The notes under the pieces are model-generated. The model saw only the letters and a program-made list of their open reading frames with translations. It searched no databases and had not been told where the DNA came from. Made by a program: the position numbers and the translations under genes. A stretch of 64,000 bases of DNA from Bacillota bacterium (lineage in GTDB: Bacteria; Bacillota; Clostridia; DSM-8532), in the NCBI GenBank assembly GCA_023415205.1, contig JAEZLR010000030.1, positions 62,001-126,000 of the forward strand. Direction: 5' to 3'. Every line of letters starts with the position of its first letter. Position 1 is the stretch's first letter. Positions 42,387 through 50,699 of the stretch are shown piece by piece.

Positions 42387-42402
42387 AAAGCTTTATAATT
42401 TT

Positions 42403-42450
42403 CCATAAGCGGCTGACCTTTAAGCCTGATAGCTTTAAAGGTTTTTATGG
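42403..42450 (+). promoter_or_regulatory. Large hairpin in the rpsM leader, terminator-like
   Basis: ACCTTTAAGC (42416-42425) pairs with GCTTTAAAGGT (42432-42442) with one bulge and is followed by TTTT; CCATAA (42403-42408) and TTATGG (42445-42450) can close an outer stem that would consume that T run. The two states could act as terminator and read-through forms, or as a protein-binding site comparable in position to the S4-regulated rpsM leader of E. coli. Confidence 0.5.
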
Positions 42451-42526
42451 AGATTTTAAATATAAATCATCCCATAAATAATTAACTAAAACTAGGTTAC
42501 ACAAATACCATCGGAGGTGTAGTAAT

Positions 42527-42895
42527 TTGGCTCGTATTGCAGGTGTTGACTTGCCGAGAGAAAAAAGGGTAGAAATCGGCCTTACGTATATCTTCGGGAT
42601 AGGAAGAACCCGTTCCAATGAAATTTTGGCTAAAACGGGTATCAGCCCCGATACACGCGTACGTGATCTTACAGATGATGAGATTGCAAAGCTCCGTGAC
42701 ATTATTGAAAAGGTATACACCGTAGAAGGCGACCTCAGAAGAGAGATTGCACTTAACATAAAGCGCCTTGTTGAAATAAGGTGTTATCGTGGTGTCCGGC
42801 ATAGAATGGGTCTGCCGGTTCGTGGTCAGAGGACCAAAACCAATGCAAGAACACGTAAGGGACCCAGAAAGACTATTGCCAACAAGAAGAAGTAA
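42527..42895 (+). CDS. rpsM: 30S ribosomal protein S13
   Basis: A 122-residue S13: ARIAGVDLPREKRVEIGLTY start, RGVRHRMGLPVRGQRTKTNA signature and a basic tail. TTG start at 42527 after TCGGAGGT. First gene of the alpha operon part. Confidence 0.96.
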   Translation: MARIAGVDLPREKRVEIGLTYIFGIGRTRSNEILAKTGISPDTRVRDLTDDEIAKLRDIIEKVYTVEGDLRREIALNIKRLVEIRCYRGVRHRMGLPVRGQRTKTNARTRKGPRKTIANKKK

Positions 42896-42914
42896 TCGGG
42901 AGGTCGATCGATAA

Positions 42915-43313
42915 ATGGCAGCAGGTAAAGTTGTTAGAAGAACAAGGAAGAAGAAGGAGAAAAAAAATATTGAGCGTGGTGCAGCCCACATCCGTTCTTC
43001 CTTTAACAATACCATAGTGACCATAACCGACGTCCAGGGCAACGCCCTTTCATGGGCTAGTTCAGGTGGACTTGGCTTCAGAGGCTCCAAGAAGAGCACT
43101 CCCTTTGCTGCTCAGCAGGCTGCTGAGACTGCCGCAAAGGCTGCTATGGAGCACGGACTCAAGACCGTGTCGGTATATGTAAAGGGCCCGGGAGCTGGCC
43201 GTGAGGCAGCAATCCGTGCGCTCCAGGCGGCTGGACTTGAGGTTAATCTCATTAAGGATGTAACCCCCATTCCGCACAACGGTTGTAGACCGCCGAAAAG
43301 AAGAAGAGTTTAA
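42915..43313 (+). CDS. rpsK: 30S ribosomal protein S11
   Basis: A 132-residue S11: AHIRSSFNNTIVTITDVQGN, GPGAGREAAIRALQAAGLEV and the C-terminal TPIPHNGCRPPKRRRV. Forms part of the platform and mRNA exit. Confidence 0.97.
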   Translation: MAAGKVVRRTRKKKEKKNIERGAAHIRSSFNNTIVTITDVQGNALSWASSGGLGFRGSKKSTPFAAQQAAETAAKAAMEHGLKTVSVYVKGPGAGREAAIRALQAAGLEVNLIKDVTPIPHNGCRPPKRRRV

Positions 43314-43330
43314 TGGAGGTGTAAGGTTCA

Positions 43331-43957
43331 ATGGCTAGATATACAGATGCATCTTGCAAGCTCTGTCGTCGAGAGGGACAAAAACTCTTCTTGAAGGGCG
43401 AAAGATGTTATACCAATAAATGTGCTGTGGGCAGAAGGCCCTATGCACCAGGCCAACATGGCCAACAGAAAAAGAAATTGTCTGAATATGGTATTCAGCT
43501 TCGTGAGAAGCAGAAGGCCAAGAGGTTCTATGGTATCCTGGAAAGCCAGTTCAGAAAGTATTTTGAAATGGCTAACCGTAAAAAGGGTATTACCGGTGAA
43601 AACCTCCTTCAACTGCTTGAGTCTAGATTGGATAATGTTGTTTACAGACTTGGCTTTGGTTCAACACGTGCCGAGGCTCGTCAGCTTGTAACACACGGAC
43701 ATTTCGAGATTAATGGGAAAAGATTGAATATTCCTTCTTACATTGTAAAAGTTGGCGATACTATTAATGTAAGCGAAAAGGGTAAGAAATCTGTCCGCTT
43801 TAAAGAAATTCTCGACATCACCGGCTCCAAGGTTGTTCCTAAGTGGCTTGAAGTAGATCAAGAAAATCTCAAGGGTAAGGTTGTTGCGTTACCGGCTAGA
43901 GAAGATATCGACCTCAATGTTCAGGAGCACCTCATCGTCGAGTTGTACTCCAAGTAA
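43331..43957 (+). CDS. rpsD: 30S ribosomal protein S4
   Basis: A 208-residue S4 with the S4 RNA-binding domain (VYRLGFGSTRAEARQLVTHG) and an N-terminal zinc-like cysteine set CKLCRREG and CYTNKC. In Bacillus rpsD is unlinked to the alpha operon, while here, as in Clostridia, it lies between rpsK and rpoA. Followed by a 303-base gap with two copies of the dispersed repeat. Confidence 0.96.
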   Translation: MARYTDASCKLCRREGQKLFLKGERCYTNKCAVGRRPYAPGQHGQQKKKLSEYGIQLREKQKAKRFYGILESQFRKYFEMANRKKGITGENLLQLLESRLDNVVYRLGFGSTRAEARQLVTHGHFEINGKRLNIPSYIVKVGDTINVSEKGKKSVRFKEILDITGSKVVPKWLEVDQENLKGKVVALPAREDIDLNVQEHLIVELYSK

Positions 43958-43979
43958 TTTCAATGAGGAGAAGGCAAAC

Positions 43980-44040
43980 GAGTATGGGTATGTGTTAATA
44001 CTTGCTTGGCAAGTGTGAAAGCGTGCAAGGAAAGCGAGCT
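43980..44040 (+). repeat. Dispersed intergenic repeat, copy 3 (rpsD-rpoA gap)
   Basis: GAGTATGGGTATG (43980-43992), a hairpin ACTTGC-TTG-GCAAGT (44000-44014), and the core GTGAAAGCGTGCAAGGAAAG then CGAGCT (44015-44040). The hairpin sequence differs from copy 2 but the stem-loop is kept, which suggests an RNA role. Confidence 0.8.
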
Positions 44041-44068
44041 AATCTTATCCTGGCAATTGAAGTAAAAC

Positions 44069-44206
44069 GAGTACGGGTATGCAGAACATGGTCTCAGCAA
44101 AGATGTCCGGTCATGAGCTTTCACTTGTTTTATCGAGTGTAAGCGTGAAGGAGGGCATGGATGCTTATTGTGAGGCAAATGTGAAAGCATGCAAGGAAAG
44201 TGAGCA
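44069..44206 (+). repeat. Dispersed intergenic repeat, copy 4 (rpsD-rpoA gap)
   Basis: GAGTACGGGTATGC (44069-44082), about 100 bases of insert with a hairpin GCTT-T-CACTTG/CGAGTG-T-AAGC (44117-44144), and the core GTGAAAGCATGCAAGGAAAG then TGAGCA (44181-44206). It is in tandem with copy 3 and ends 55 bases before rpoA. The 303-base gap has no other gene. Confidence 0.78.
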
Positions 44207-44260
44207 AATAGCAAAAATGCTTTTACCCTCATACTAAAATAACCCAAGGAGGGTTGACTG

Positions 44261-45208
44261 ATGATCGAAATGGAAAAGCCAAGGATTGAATGTGTTGAAA
44301 GTGCAGAGAACAATGCCTATGGCAAATTTGTCATTGAACCTCTGGAAAGAGGCTATGGCATTACCTTAGGAAACTCTTTGAGAAGAATTCTCCTCTCGTC
44401 ATTGCCTGGAGCTGCTGTTACATCCATCAAGATTGACGGCGTACTCCATGAATTCACCACCGTTCCCGGTGTTGTTGAGGACATGACCGAGATTATTCTC
44501 AATATTAAGGAACTTCGTTTGAAGCTTTTCAGCGAGCAATCCAAGACCTTGTATATTGATTACGAGGGAGAGGGCGAGATTAAGGCTTCGGATATCAAAG
44601 CAGATTCAGATGTTGAAATTTTGAATCCTGATCTGCATATTGCCACTGTAAATGGCACCAGCAGATTCTTTATGGAGATCAATGTAAGCCATGGTCGTGG
44701 TTATGTTTCGGCGGAGAAAAACAAGCTCCCGAACCAACCTATAGGGGTCATTCCAGTGGATTCCATCTACACTCCTGTGAAGAAGGTCAATTACGCTGTA
44801 GAAAACACCCGTGTCGGCCAGGTTACCGACTATGATAAGCTAAGTATTGAAGTCTGGACCGACGGCTCCATCGCACCCGATGAAGCAATCAGCCTTGGTG
44901 CCAAGATTTTGAGCGATCATCTCAATCTGTTTATAAACCTCACTGACAGGGCTAAAAACACAGAAATCCTTGTCGAGAAGGGAGAGCCTGCGAGAGATAA
45001 GATTCTTGAAATGACCATTGAAGAATTGGATCTTTCTGTTCGCTCATATAACTGCTTGAAGCGCGCCGGCATCAATACGGTGGAAGACCTCATCAACAAA
45101 ACCGAGGACGAGATGATGAAGGTTAGAAATCTAGGCCGTAAATCGCTTGAAGAAGTCGTGCAGAAACTTGAAGCTCTAGGCTTGAAGCTTGCTCTGTCAG
45201 AAGAATAA
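44261..45208 (+). CDS. rpoA: RNA polymerase alpha subunit
   Basis: A 315-residue alpha subunit: N-terminal dimerisation domain with ERGYGITLGNSLRRILLSSL, a linker, and the C-terminal domain (about 245-315) with SVRSYNCLKRAGINTVEDL and RNLGRKSLEEV that contacts UP elements and regulators. Start at 44261 after AAGGAGGG. Confidence 0.97.
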   Translation: MIEMEKPRIECVESAENNAYGKFVIEPLERGYGITLGNSLRRILLSSLPGAAVTSIKIDGVLHEFTTVPGVVEDMTEIILNIKELRLKLFSEQSKTLYIDYEGEGEIKASDIKADSDVEILNPDLHIATVNGTSRFFMEINVSHGRGYVSAEKNKLPNQPIGVIPVDSIYTPVKKVNYAVENTRVGQVTDYDKLSIEVWTDGSIAPDEAISLGAKILSDHLNLFINLTDRAKNTEILVEKGEPARDKILEMTIEELDLSVRSYNCLKRAGINTVEDLINKTEDEMMKVRNLGRKSLEEVVQKLEALGLKLALSEE

Positions 45209-45238
45209 GAACTAATACTTTCAAGGGGAGGAAACAAA

Positions 45239-45766
45239 ATGCCTGCAAATAAGAAATTAGGAAGACCTACTGACCAGCGTAAGGCGATGTTGAAGGGTCT
45301 GGTAACCTCTCTGATCCAGTATGGACGTATAGAAACAACCGAAACCAGAGCTAAGGAAGTCAAGGATATCGCTGAGAAATTGATTTCACTTGCTGTGAAG
45401 GAATGTGATAATTTCACAGCTCCCAAGAATGTCACCATCAGTGTACCGGTTGTAGATAGCAAAGGCCGCAAAATACTTAAGACCGTGACTTCAAAGAACG
45501 GAAATAAGTATGAGGTAGTCGAAAGAGAGACTAAAACTGAGCTTAAGCCAGTGGATGCTCCGTCACGCCTCGCAGCAAGACGTCTTATGATGAACTGGGT
45601 CTATAGGGTTAAGGATGAGAAAGGAAATTCCATCAGCCTTACCAACAAATTGTTTAACGACATTGCTCCTAAGTATAAGGACAGAAAAGGTGGCTATACC
45701 CGTCTGTACAAACTTGGCGCAAGAAGAGGCGACGGTGCTGAGGTTGTCGTTCTCGAACTGATCTAA
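45239..45766 (+). CDS. rplQ: 50S ribosomal protein L17 with internal insertion
   Basis: A 175-residue L17; the family is usually about 115-120. KKLGRPTDQRKAMLKGLVTS at the start and NDIAPKYKDRKGGYTRLYKL, RRGDGAEVVVLEL at the end are normal. Between the first helix region (about residue 55) and SRLAARRLMMNW (about 110) an extra segment of about 55 residues, with VPVVDSKGRKILKTVTSKNG, appears to form an added beta-rich arm. The reading frame is intact on both sides. Last gene of the alpha operon. Confidence 0.94.
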   Translation: MPANKKLGRPTDQRKAMLKGLVTSLIQYGRIETTETRAKEVKDIAEKLISLAVKECDNFTAPKNVTISVPVVDSKGRKILKTVTSKNGNKYEVVERETKTELKPVDAPSRLAARRLMMNWVYRVKDEKGNSISLTNKLFNDIAPKYKDRKGGYTRLYKLGARRGDGAEVVVLELI

Positions 45767-45789
45767 GGTTAATTGAAAGAGTGACTTAT

Positions 45790-45824
45790 AATAATGGAGA
45801 GCGGGTTGCCCGTTCTCCATTATT
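45790..45824 (+). terminator. Hairpin after rplQ
   Basis: AATAATGGAGA and TCTCCATTATT, with inner CGGG/CCCG, form a long stem of about 15 bp. The tail is CACATTG rather than a T run, so termination may be partial or need a factor. Confidence 0.6.
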
Positions 45825-45946
45825 CACATTGTGGTCTTTCGATGGATGTGGAATCTGACAAAAAGCAAGGGGCATAGATACCCCAAGGCCTCTTATAAGG
45901 ATAAAGGATAAGAGGTTTAGCGCCATAGTGATGGGCGGAATTTTAT

Positions 45947-47728
45947 ATGAATGAGATAATAAAAACAAATGACGTTTATTATGAATATAGGTCCAACGAA
46001 GAGGGAGGCAGCCCAGTCCGTGCAGTGAATGGGGTATCCCTTACAATTGAGCAGGGAGAGTTTGTGGTTATCCTTGGCCGTAACGGATCGGGCAAGTCAA
46101 CCCTCGCCCGGCTTTTTAATGCGTTGCTGCTTCCTAAGGAAGGAACCATCTTTATTAACGGTAGGGCCACCCATGAGGAAGAACACCTTTGGGAGATCCG
46201 TAAGGGGTTGGGGCTGGTTCTTCAAAATCCCGACAATCAGATTGTCGCCACTACAGTCGAAGAGGATGTTGCCTTTGGGCCTGAAAACCTGGGGGTTCCT
46301 CCAGAAGAAATCAGAAGCAGGGTGGACAATGTCCTTAAGCTGGTAGGTATGGAAAACTATGCGGGTCATTCTCCCCATATGCTGTCGGGGGGCCAGAAAC
46401 AAAGAATTGCCATTGCTGGAATATTGGCGATGCAGCCCAAGTGCATTGTTCTGGATGAGTCCACCTCCATGCTGGATCCCTCAGGACGAAAAGAGGTGAT
46501 GGAGGTTCTCCATTCCCTTAATAAGAAGAACAATATGACCATTGTGCTCATTACCCATCATATGGATGAAGCGGTGGAAGCCCATCGGGTGATGGTCATG
46601 AGCCAGGGGAAATTGATTTTATCGGGTCAGCCCCATGAGATTTTTGAAAAGGTTCAAGCCATTAGAGAAGCAGGGTTGGATGTGCCTCAGGTGACTGCTC
46701 TGGCCTATCAGATGAAGCAAAGGGGAGTATCGTTAAAGACCTTACCCCTCACCCGGCAGGAAATGGTTGAAGTATTAAAAGAAGCCTTCCAAAACAAAAG
46801 TCTTCATGCTCAGCATAAAAACATCCCATGGGATGGGGAGCTTTCTTCCAAGAGATCGCTTGAGGAAATCATAACACTGAAAGAGATCAATCATGTCTAT
46901 ATGCCGGGAACACCTTATGAGCAAAAGGCACTTAAACAGATAAATATGACCATCTATAAAGGTGAGATTCTTGGGATTATCGGTCATACCGGCTCGGGTA
47001 AATCGACGCTGGTACAACACTTTAACGGTATTCTAAAGCCCAGCTCCGGAACACTTTTGGTGGACGGGCAGGAGGCTTCAGGTAAGGCGCTTAAGGAGCT
47101 TCGCACAAAGGTGGGGCTTATATTTCAGTATCCAGAGCACCAGCTTTTTGAAGAGACGGTTTACAAGGACATCATCTTTGGCTTGACAAAGCTCAAGCTG
47201 GATCAGGAGGAAATCAAGAGGCGGGTTTTTCATGTCACAGAGCTTCTGGACATCTCTCCTGAGCTTCTATACAAATCGCCTTTTGAGCTCTCCGGAGGGC
47301 AAAAACGAAGAGTGGCCATAGCGGGTGTTCTGGTGATGGAGCCCAAGGTTTTGGTTTTGGATGAGCCTACGGCGGGTCTGGACCCCAAAGGGAGCCATGA
47401 GCTGTTTCAAATCCTCTCCAGACTCAACCGAGAGGAAGGGACAACCATTGTGCTCATCTCCCACAATATGGAGGAAATAGCTGCCCTTTGCCATCGGGTT
47501 GCTGTCATGAGCAAGGGAGAGCTTGTTCTATGTGATACCACAAGAAAGATCTTTTCCCTCTCCCAAGAGCTCAAGGGTTATGGGCTGGATGTTCCAAGGG
47601 TTACGGCTCTCTTTGAACTGCTCAATCAGGAGGGGATGGGGCTACCTTCCCCAGTTCTAACTGTCAAGGAGGCCACAGAGATTCTTTGCTGTGCTTTGGA
47701 AGGGAATGCCGGAGGTGAAGGAGCATGA
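45947..47728 (+). CDS. ecfA: Fused ECF transporter ATPases EcfA1-EcfA2
   Basis: A 593-residue protein with two complete ABC ATPase domains. Domain one has Walker A GRNGSGKS (about residues 44-51), LSGGQKQRIA and LDESTSMLDP, the EcfA1 (CbiO1) pattern; domain two has GHTGSGKS (about 346-353), LSGGQKRRVA and LDEPTAGLDP, the EcfA2 pattern. Firmicutes normally encode these as two genes at this position, so this is a gene fusion. With EcfT and separate S components it drives vitamin uptake. Overlaps ecfT by four bases. Confidence 0.94.
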   Translation: MNEIIKTNDVYYEYRSNEEGGSPVRAVNGVSLTIEQGEFVVILGRNGSGKSTLARLFNALLLPKEGTIFINGRATHEEEHLWEIRKGLGLVLQNPDNQIVATTVEEDVAFGPENLGVPPEEIRSRVDNVLKLVGMENYAGHSPHMLSGGQKQRIAIAGILAMQPKCIVLDESTSMLDPSGRKEVMEVLHSLNKKNNMTIVLITHHMDEAVEAHRVMVMSQGKLILSGQPHEIFEKVQAIREAGLDVPQVTALAYQMKQRGVSLKTLPLTRQEMVEVLKEAFQNKSLHAQHKNIPWDGELSSKRSLEEIITLKEINHVYMPGTPYEQKALKQINMTIYKGEILGIIGHTGSGKSTLVQHFNGILKPSSGTLLVDGQEASGKALKELRTKVGLIFQYPEHQLFEETVYKDIIFGLTKLKLDQEEIKRRVFHVTELLDISPELLYKSPFELSGGQKRRVAIAGVLVMEPKVLVLDEPTAGLDPKGSHELFQILSRLNREEGTTIVLISHNMEEIAALCHRVAVMSKGELVLCDTTRKIFSLSQELKGYGLDVPRVTALFELLNQEGMGLPSPVLTVKEATEILCCALEGNAGGEGA

Positions 47729-48522
47729 TTCAGAATATCACACTTGGTCAGTATATTCCCGGATCTTCGGTTCTCCATCGTATGGATCCACGGACCAAAA
47801 TCCTTTGGACCATGATGCTGATGGTGGCGGTCTTTATGATCCAGTCCTTACCCGAATATATCATGATGGGTTCCTTAACGGTTATTCTTTTAATGGTAAG
47901 CAGCGTTCCTGTCAAATTTGCTTTAAAGGGAATTAAGCCTCTCGCTCTGATTCTTTTGATCACAGCCCTCCTCAATATTTTTTTTGTGGGAGGAACGCCC
48001 TTAGTTACCCTGGGGCCCGTAACGGTGACCTACGAGGGAATCATCTCTGCGATTAAGCTCTTTTTCAGGCTGATTATGCTGGTTCTGACAGCCTCTCTTA
48101 TGACGCTGACAACCACGCCAATGGCTATGACTGACGGCATAGAAAAGCTGTTGAAGCCTACGGAAAAAATCGGAGTTCCAGCCCATGAAATTGCCATGAT
48201 GATGTCTATCGCCCTGAGGTTTATTCCCACCCTCATGGAGGAAACGGAGAGAATTATGAAGGCGCAAGCCTCCCGTGGGGCCGATTTTGATACGGGCAGT
48301 ATTTTCTCCAGAGTCAAAAGCTTTATCCCTGTCCTGGTGCCGCTCTTTGTCAGTGCCTTCAAGCGTGCGGACGAACTGGCCGAGGCCATGGAATCCCGCT
48401 GTTACAGAGGCGGAAAGGGAAGAACACGGCTTAAATCCATCAGATATACATCAGTGGATCTTACCACGACCCTTCTGGGGATAATGTTCCTGATCCTTTT
48501 GTTTGGAATCCGTCTTCTATGA
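47725..48522 (+). CDS. ecfT: ECF transporter transmembrane protein EcfT
   Basis: A 265-residue EcfT (CbiQ family): IPGSSVLHRMDPRTKILWTM at the start, five to six hydrophobic helices, and two coupling-helix motifs, SRGAD and CYRGG, that bind the two ATPase domains. Translation is coupled to the fused ATPase by ATGA. No S-component gene is in the window, as expected for a shared (group II) ECF module. Confidence 0.94.
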   Translation: MIQNITLGQYIPGSSVLHRMDPRTKILWTMMLMVAVFMIQSLPEYIMMGSLTVILLMVSSVPVKFALKGIKPLALILLITALLNIFFVGGTPLVTLGPVTVTYEGIISAIKLFFRLIMLVLTASLMTLTTTPMAMTDGIEKLLKPTEKIGVPAHEIAMMMSIALRFIPTLMEETERIMKAQASRGADFDTGSIFSRVKSFIPVLVPLFVSAFKRADELAEAMESRCYRGGKGRTRLKSIRYTSVDLTTTLLGIMFLILLFGIRLL

Positions 48523-48591
48523 CCAAGGATAAATAACCTAAGAAAGTTGATCCATGGGGAAGTCCAAAAAAGAGGATAAGGATGGAACGGG

Positions 48592-49527
48592 ATGATAGCG
48601 AAGGGCCCTTTCCTTTGGGATAATAAAAGATACCATAGCCTTGATTATGCCCTTAAACAGAGATTTGGGAAAAAAATTGCCAAGCTCTCTCTGGATGCCG
48701 GATTTACCTGTCCCACCCGGGATGGGACGAAAGGTGCAAGAGGATGCCTTTTTTGTTCCAGCAAGGGCTCGGGAGATTTTACTTTCCCAGGGGATATCAC
48801 CCTGCAGATGGAGGCACAGGCGGGCCTATTGAGGCGAAAGTGGAAGGATTGCCTTTATATTGCCTATTTTCAGAGCTTCACCAATACCTATGGGCCCCTT
48901 GATAAGCTCAAAGCGCTTTTTGACGAGGCTTTGGCCTTCCCTGGGGTAGTGGGCCTGGCGGTGGCCACCCGGTGTGACTGCCTTGGGAAGGAGGTTCTTG
49001 AGCTTCTTGAGTCTTACAGCAAGAAAACCTTTCTCTGGGTGGAGTTAGGGCTGCAAACGGTATCTGATGAAACCGGCGAAGTCATCCGAAGGGGTTTTAC
49101 CACCCAGGAATTTGATGAGTCCATTAAAGCCTTAGCCCAAAAAGGAATACCCTCGGTGGTTCATTTGATTGCCGGACTGCCGGGCGAGTGCAAAAAGGAT
49201 TTTATTCGATCCGTTGGCCATGTGGCAGGTCTTCCGGTGTGGGGGGTCAAGCTCCAGATGCTTCATGTTCTTACCGATTCAGATCTCTTTGAAGCCTTCC
49301 AAAAGGAACCCTACCGCCTTTTTGATAGGGAGGAGTATATCGAGCTCATTTGTGATGCATTGGAGGTTCTGTCGCCTCTTCAAGTGGTCCACCGTTTGAC
49401 CGGGGATGGGAAAAAGGAACAGGTTCATGCTCCTTTATGGACATTGAACAAAAGACTTGTGCTGACTGAAATCCATCAGGAGCTAGTAAGACGAAAGAGC
49501 TGGCAGGGAAAGTTCTATCAGGGTTAA
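48592..49527 (+). CDS. TIGR01212-family radical SAM protein
   Basis: A 311-residue radical SAM enzyme of the YhcC/YtqA group. The cluster cysteines sit in FTCPTRDGTKGARGCLFC, with the wide first spacing of TIGR01212 instead of CxxxCxxC, followed by YFQSFTNTYGPLDKLKALFD and WVELGLQTVSD. Its substrate is not established. It lies between ecfT and a small unknown gene, where truA would be expected. Confidence 0.88.
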   Translation: MIAKGPFLWDNKRYHSLDYALKQRFGKKIAKLSLDAGFTCPTRDGTKGARGCLFCSSKGSGDFTFPGDITLQMEAQAGLLRRKWKDCLYIAYFQSFTNTYGPLDKLKALFDEALAFPGVVGLAVATRCDCLGKEVLELLESYSKKTFLWVELGLQTVSDETGEVIRRGFTTQEFDESIKALAQKGIPSVVHLIAGLPGECKKDFIRSVGHVAGLPVWGVKLQMLHVLTDSDLFEAFQKEPYRLFDREEYIELICDALEVLSPLQVVHRLTGDGKKEQVHAPLWTLNKRLVLTEIHQELVRRKSWQGKFYQG

Positions 49528-49531
49528 GCTC

Positions 49532-49560
49532 TTGATTTTATTTACAAAGTGCCTTAAAAT
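49532..49560 (+). promoter_or_regulatory. Promoter of the small gene at 49607
   Basis: TTGATT (49532-49537), 17 bases, TAAAAT (49555-49560), 47 bases before the start codon. Confidence 0.6.
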
Positions 49561-49606
49561 GCCGATAGAGCCTATTGTATAGATCTTGCACGAAGGAGGA
49601 TGGCCC

Positions 49607-49861
49607 TTGGAAGTACAACTAAATGTGAAGGTTATCAAAGAGAAGAGCTTTGATCCGAATTTTATGGTCAAGGTTTCCTATGATGATGGAGAAACCTGTT
49701 TTAAGGATGAGGTGGTTTCGGTATCAAGAAAGCCCCCCAAGGTGCGATTTGTTTACTCGGAAACCATAGAGAAGGTTAAAGATAGGATCGACATCAAAAA
49801 GATTGAGTTGGAGATCTTGCGAGTCATTGTTGAGTCTCTTTTATCAGGAAAGCGTCTTTAG
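49607..49861 (+). CDS. Small cytoplasmic protein of unknown function
   Basis: An 84-residue, mostly hydrophilic protein without signal or membrane helix; beta-rich first half (EVQLNVKVIKEKSF) and an amphipathic helix near the end (KKIELEILRVIVESLL). A TTG start at 49607 is seven bases behind AGGAGG; an upstream in-frame ATG at 49586 overlaps that site. It has its own promoter and terminator, so it seems to be expressed alone. Not recognised. Confidence 0.65.
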   Translation: MEVQLNVKVIKEKSFDPNFMVKVSYDDGETCFKDEVVSVSRKPPKVRFVYSETIEKVKDRIDIKKIELEILRVIVESLLSGKRL

Positions 49862-49862
49862 T

Positions 49863-49893
49863 GTGAGTTATTCAAGATACTCACCTTTTTTTT
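49863..49893 (+). terminator. Terminator of the small gene, overlapping the converging DUF421 gene
   Basis: GTGAGT and ACTCAC pair around a ten-base loop and are followed by eight T. Most of it lies within the last codons of the minus-strand DUF421 gene. Confidence 0.85.
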
Positions 49894-50551
49894 GCACGGA
49901 AAGCACCTGCTTTTGGTTGACGGAGGCATAGAACACCTGGGTGTAGTCATTTACCCCAAATTCCCTTAGCTTGTCATCCAGCCATTCCCGTGGAATATTC
50001 AGCTTTTGGAGGGTTCTTCCTATAAGCTTGCCATCGATGATGACATCATGATTAAAGGCCTCTGGAGGGGGCTCCTTGTTGAGATCCTCGGGAGTTAATG
50101 GTCTTTTGGTGCTTTTAAGGAGTACGCTCAGTTGACCATTGGTTTCCAGTATACCGTATTCTACGTCATCGACGCTTTGAATGCTGTAAAATCTCAATTG
50201 TTCCAAAAGATCGTTGACGGTGTACATCTCTTTTCTCATATTCTTTTCAAGCATTTTTCCATGTCTCACAAGAAGCGTTGGCTTTCCACAGACAACCTCA
50301 CGGATGCGTACCCCCTTGATGGATAAAAAAGAAATGGTAAGCTGACAGGCCACAAGGACAATAATAGGAACCAGAGCATGGTGTATTTTTTTTTCATCCT
50401 CAGTCAGGGGAAGCGCGGCCAATTCGGAAATCATGACCGCAATGGCGAACTCAAAGGGCTGAAGCTGGCCGATCTGGCGCTTTCCCATCAGACGCATGGT
50501 GACAACCACCACAAGATACAAGAAAAAGGTGCGCAGTACAAGCTGAAACAT
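49868..50551 (-). CDS. DUF421 membrane protein (YetF-like)
   Basis: A 227-residue protein with two to three N-terminal helices and a soluble C-terminal half. MRLMGKRQIGQLQPFEFAIA and DVEYGILETNGQLSVLLK are typical of the YetF/YrbG/DUF421 family of Firmicutes, often produced during sporulation or stress; molecular function is unknown. No terminator or partner gene of its own is clear. Confidence 0.85.
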   Translation of the reverse strand: MFQLVLRTFFLYLVVVVTMRLMGKRQIGQLQPFEFAIAVMISELAALPLTEDEKKIHHALVPIIVLVACQLTISFLSIKGVRIREVVCGKPTLLVRHGKMLEKNMRKEMYTVNDLLEQLRFYSIQSVDDVEYGILETNGQLSVLLKSTKRPLTPEDLNKEPPPEAFNHDVIIDGKLIGRTLQKLNIPREWLDDKLREFGVNDYTQVFYASVNQKQVLSVQKKGEYLE

Positions 50552-50699
50552 GAGTCCTCCGCAGAATCAGTGTTAATTAGGTTATAGTGTGGACTGATCC
50601 ATAGAACTTCATACATCAGTGATTTGGGATCATGAAGGCCGTACTGTGCTAGTAAAATTATGGAAGAAGGAGTATGATAAAGGTAACGGAGGTGTAACC

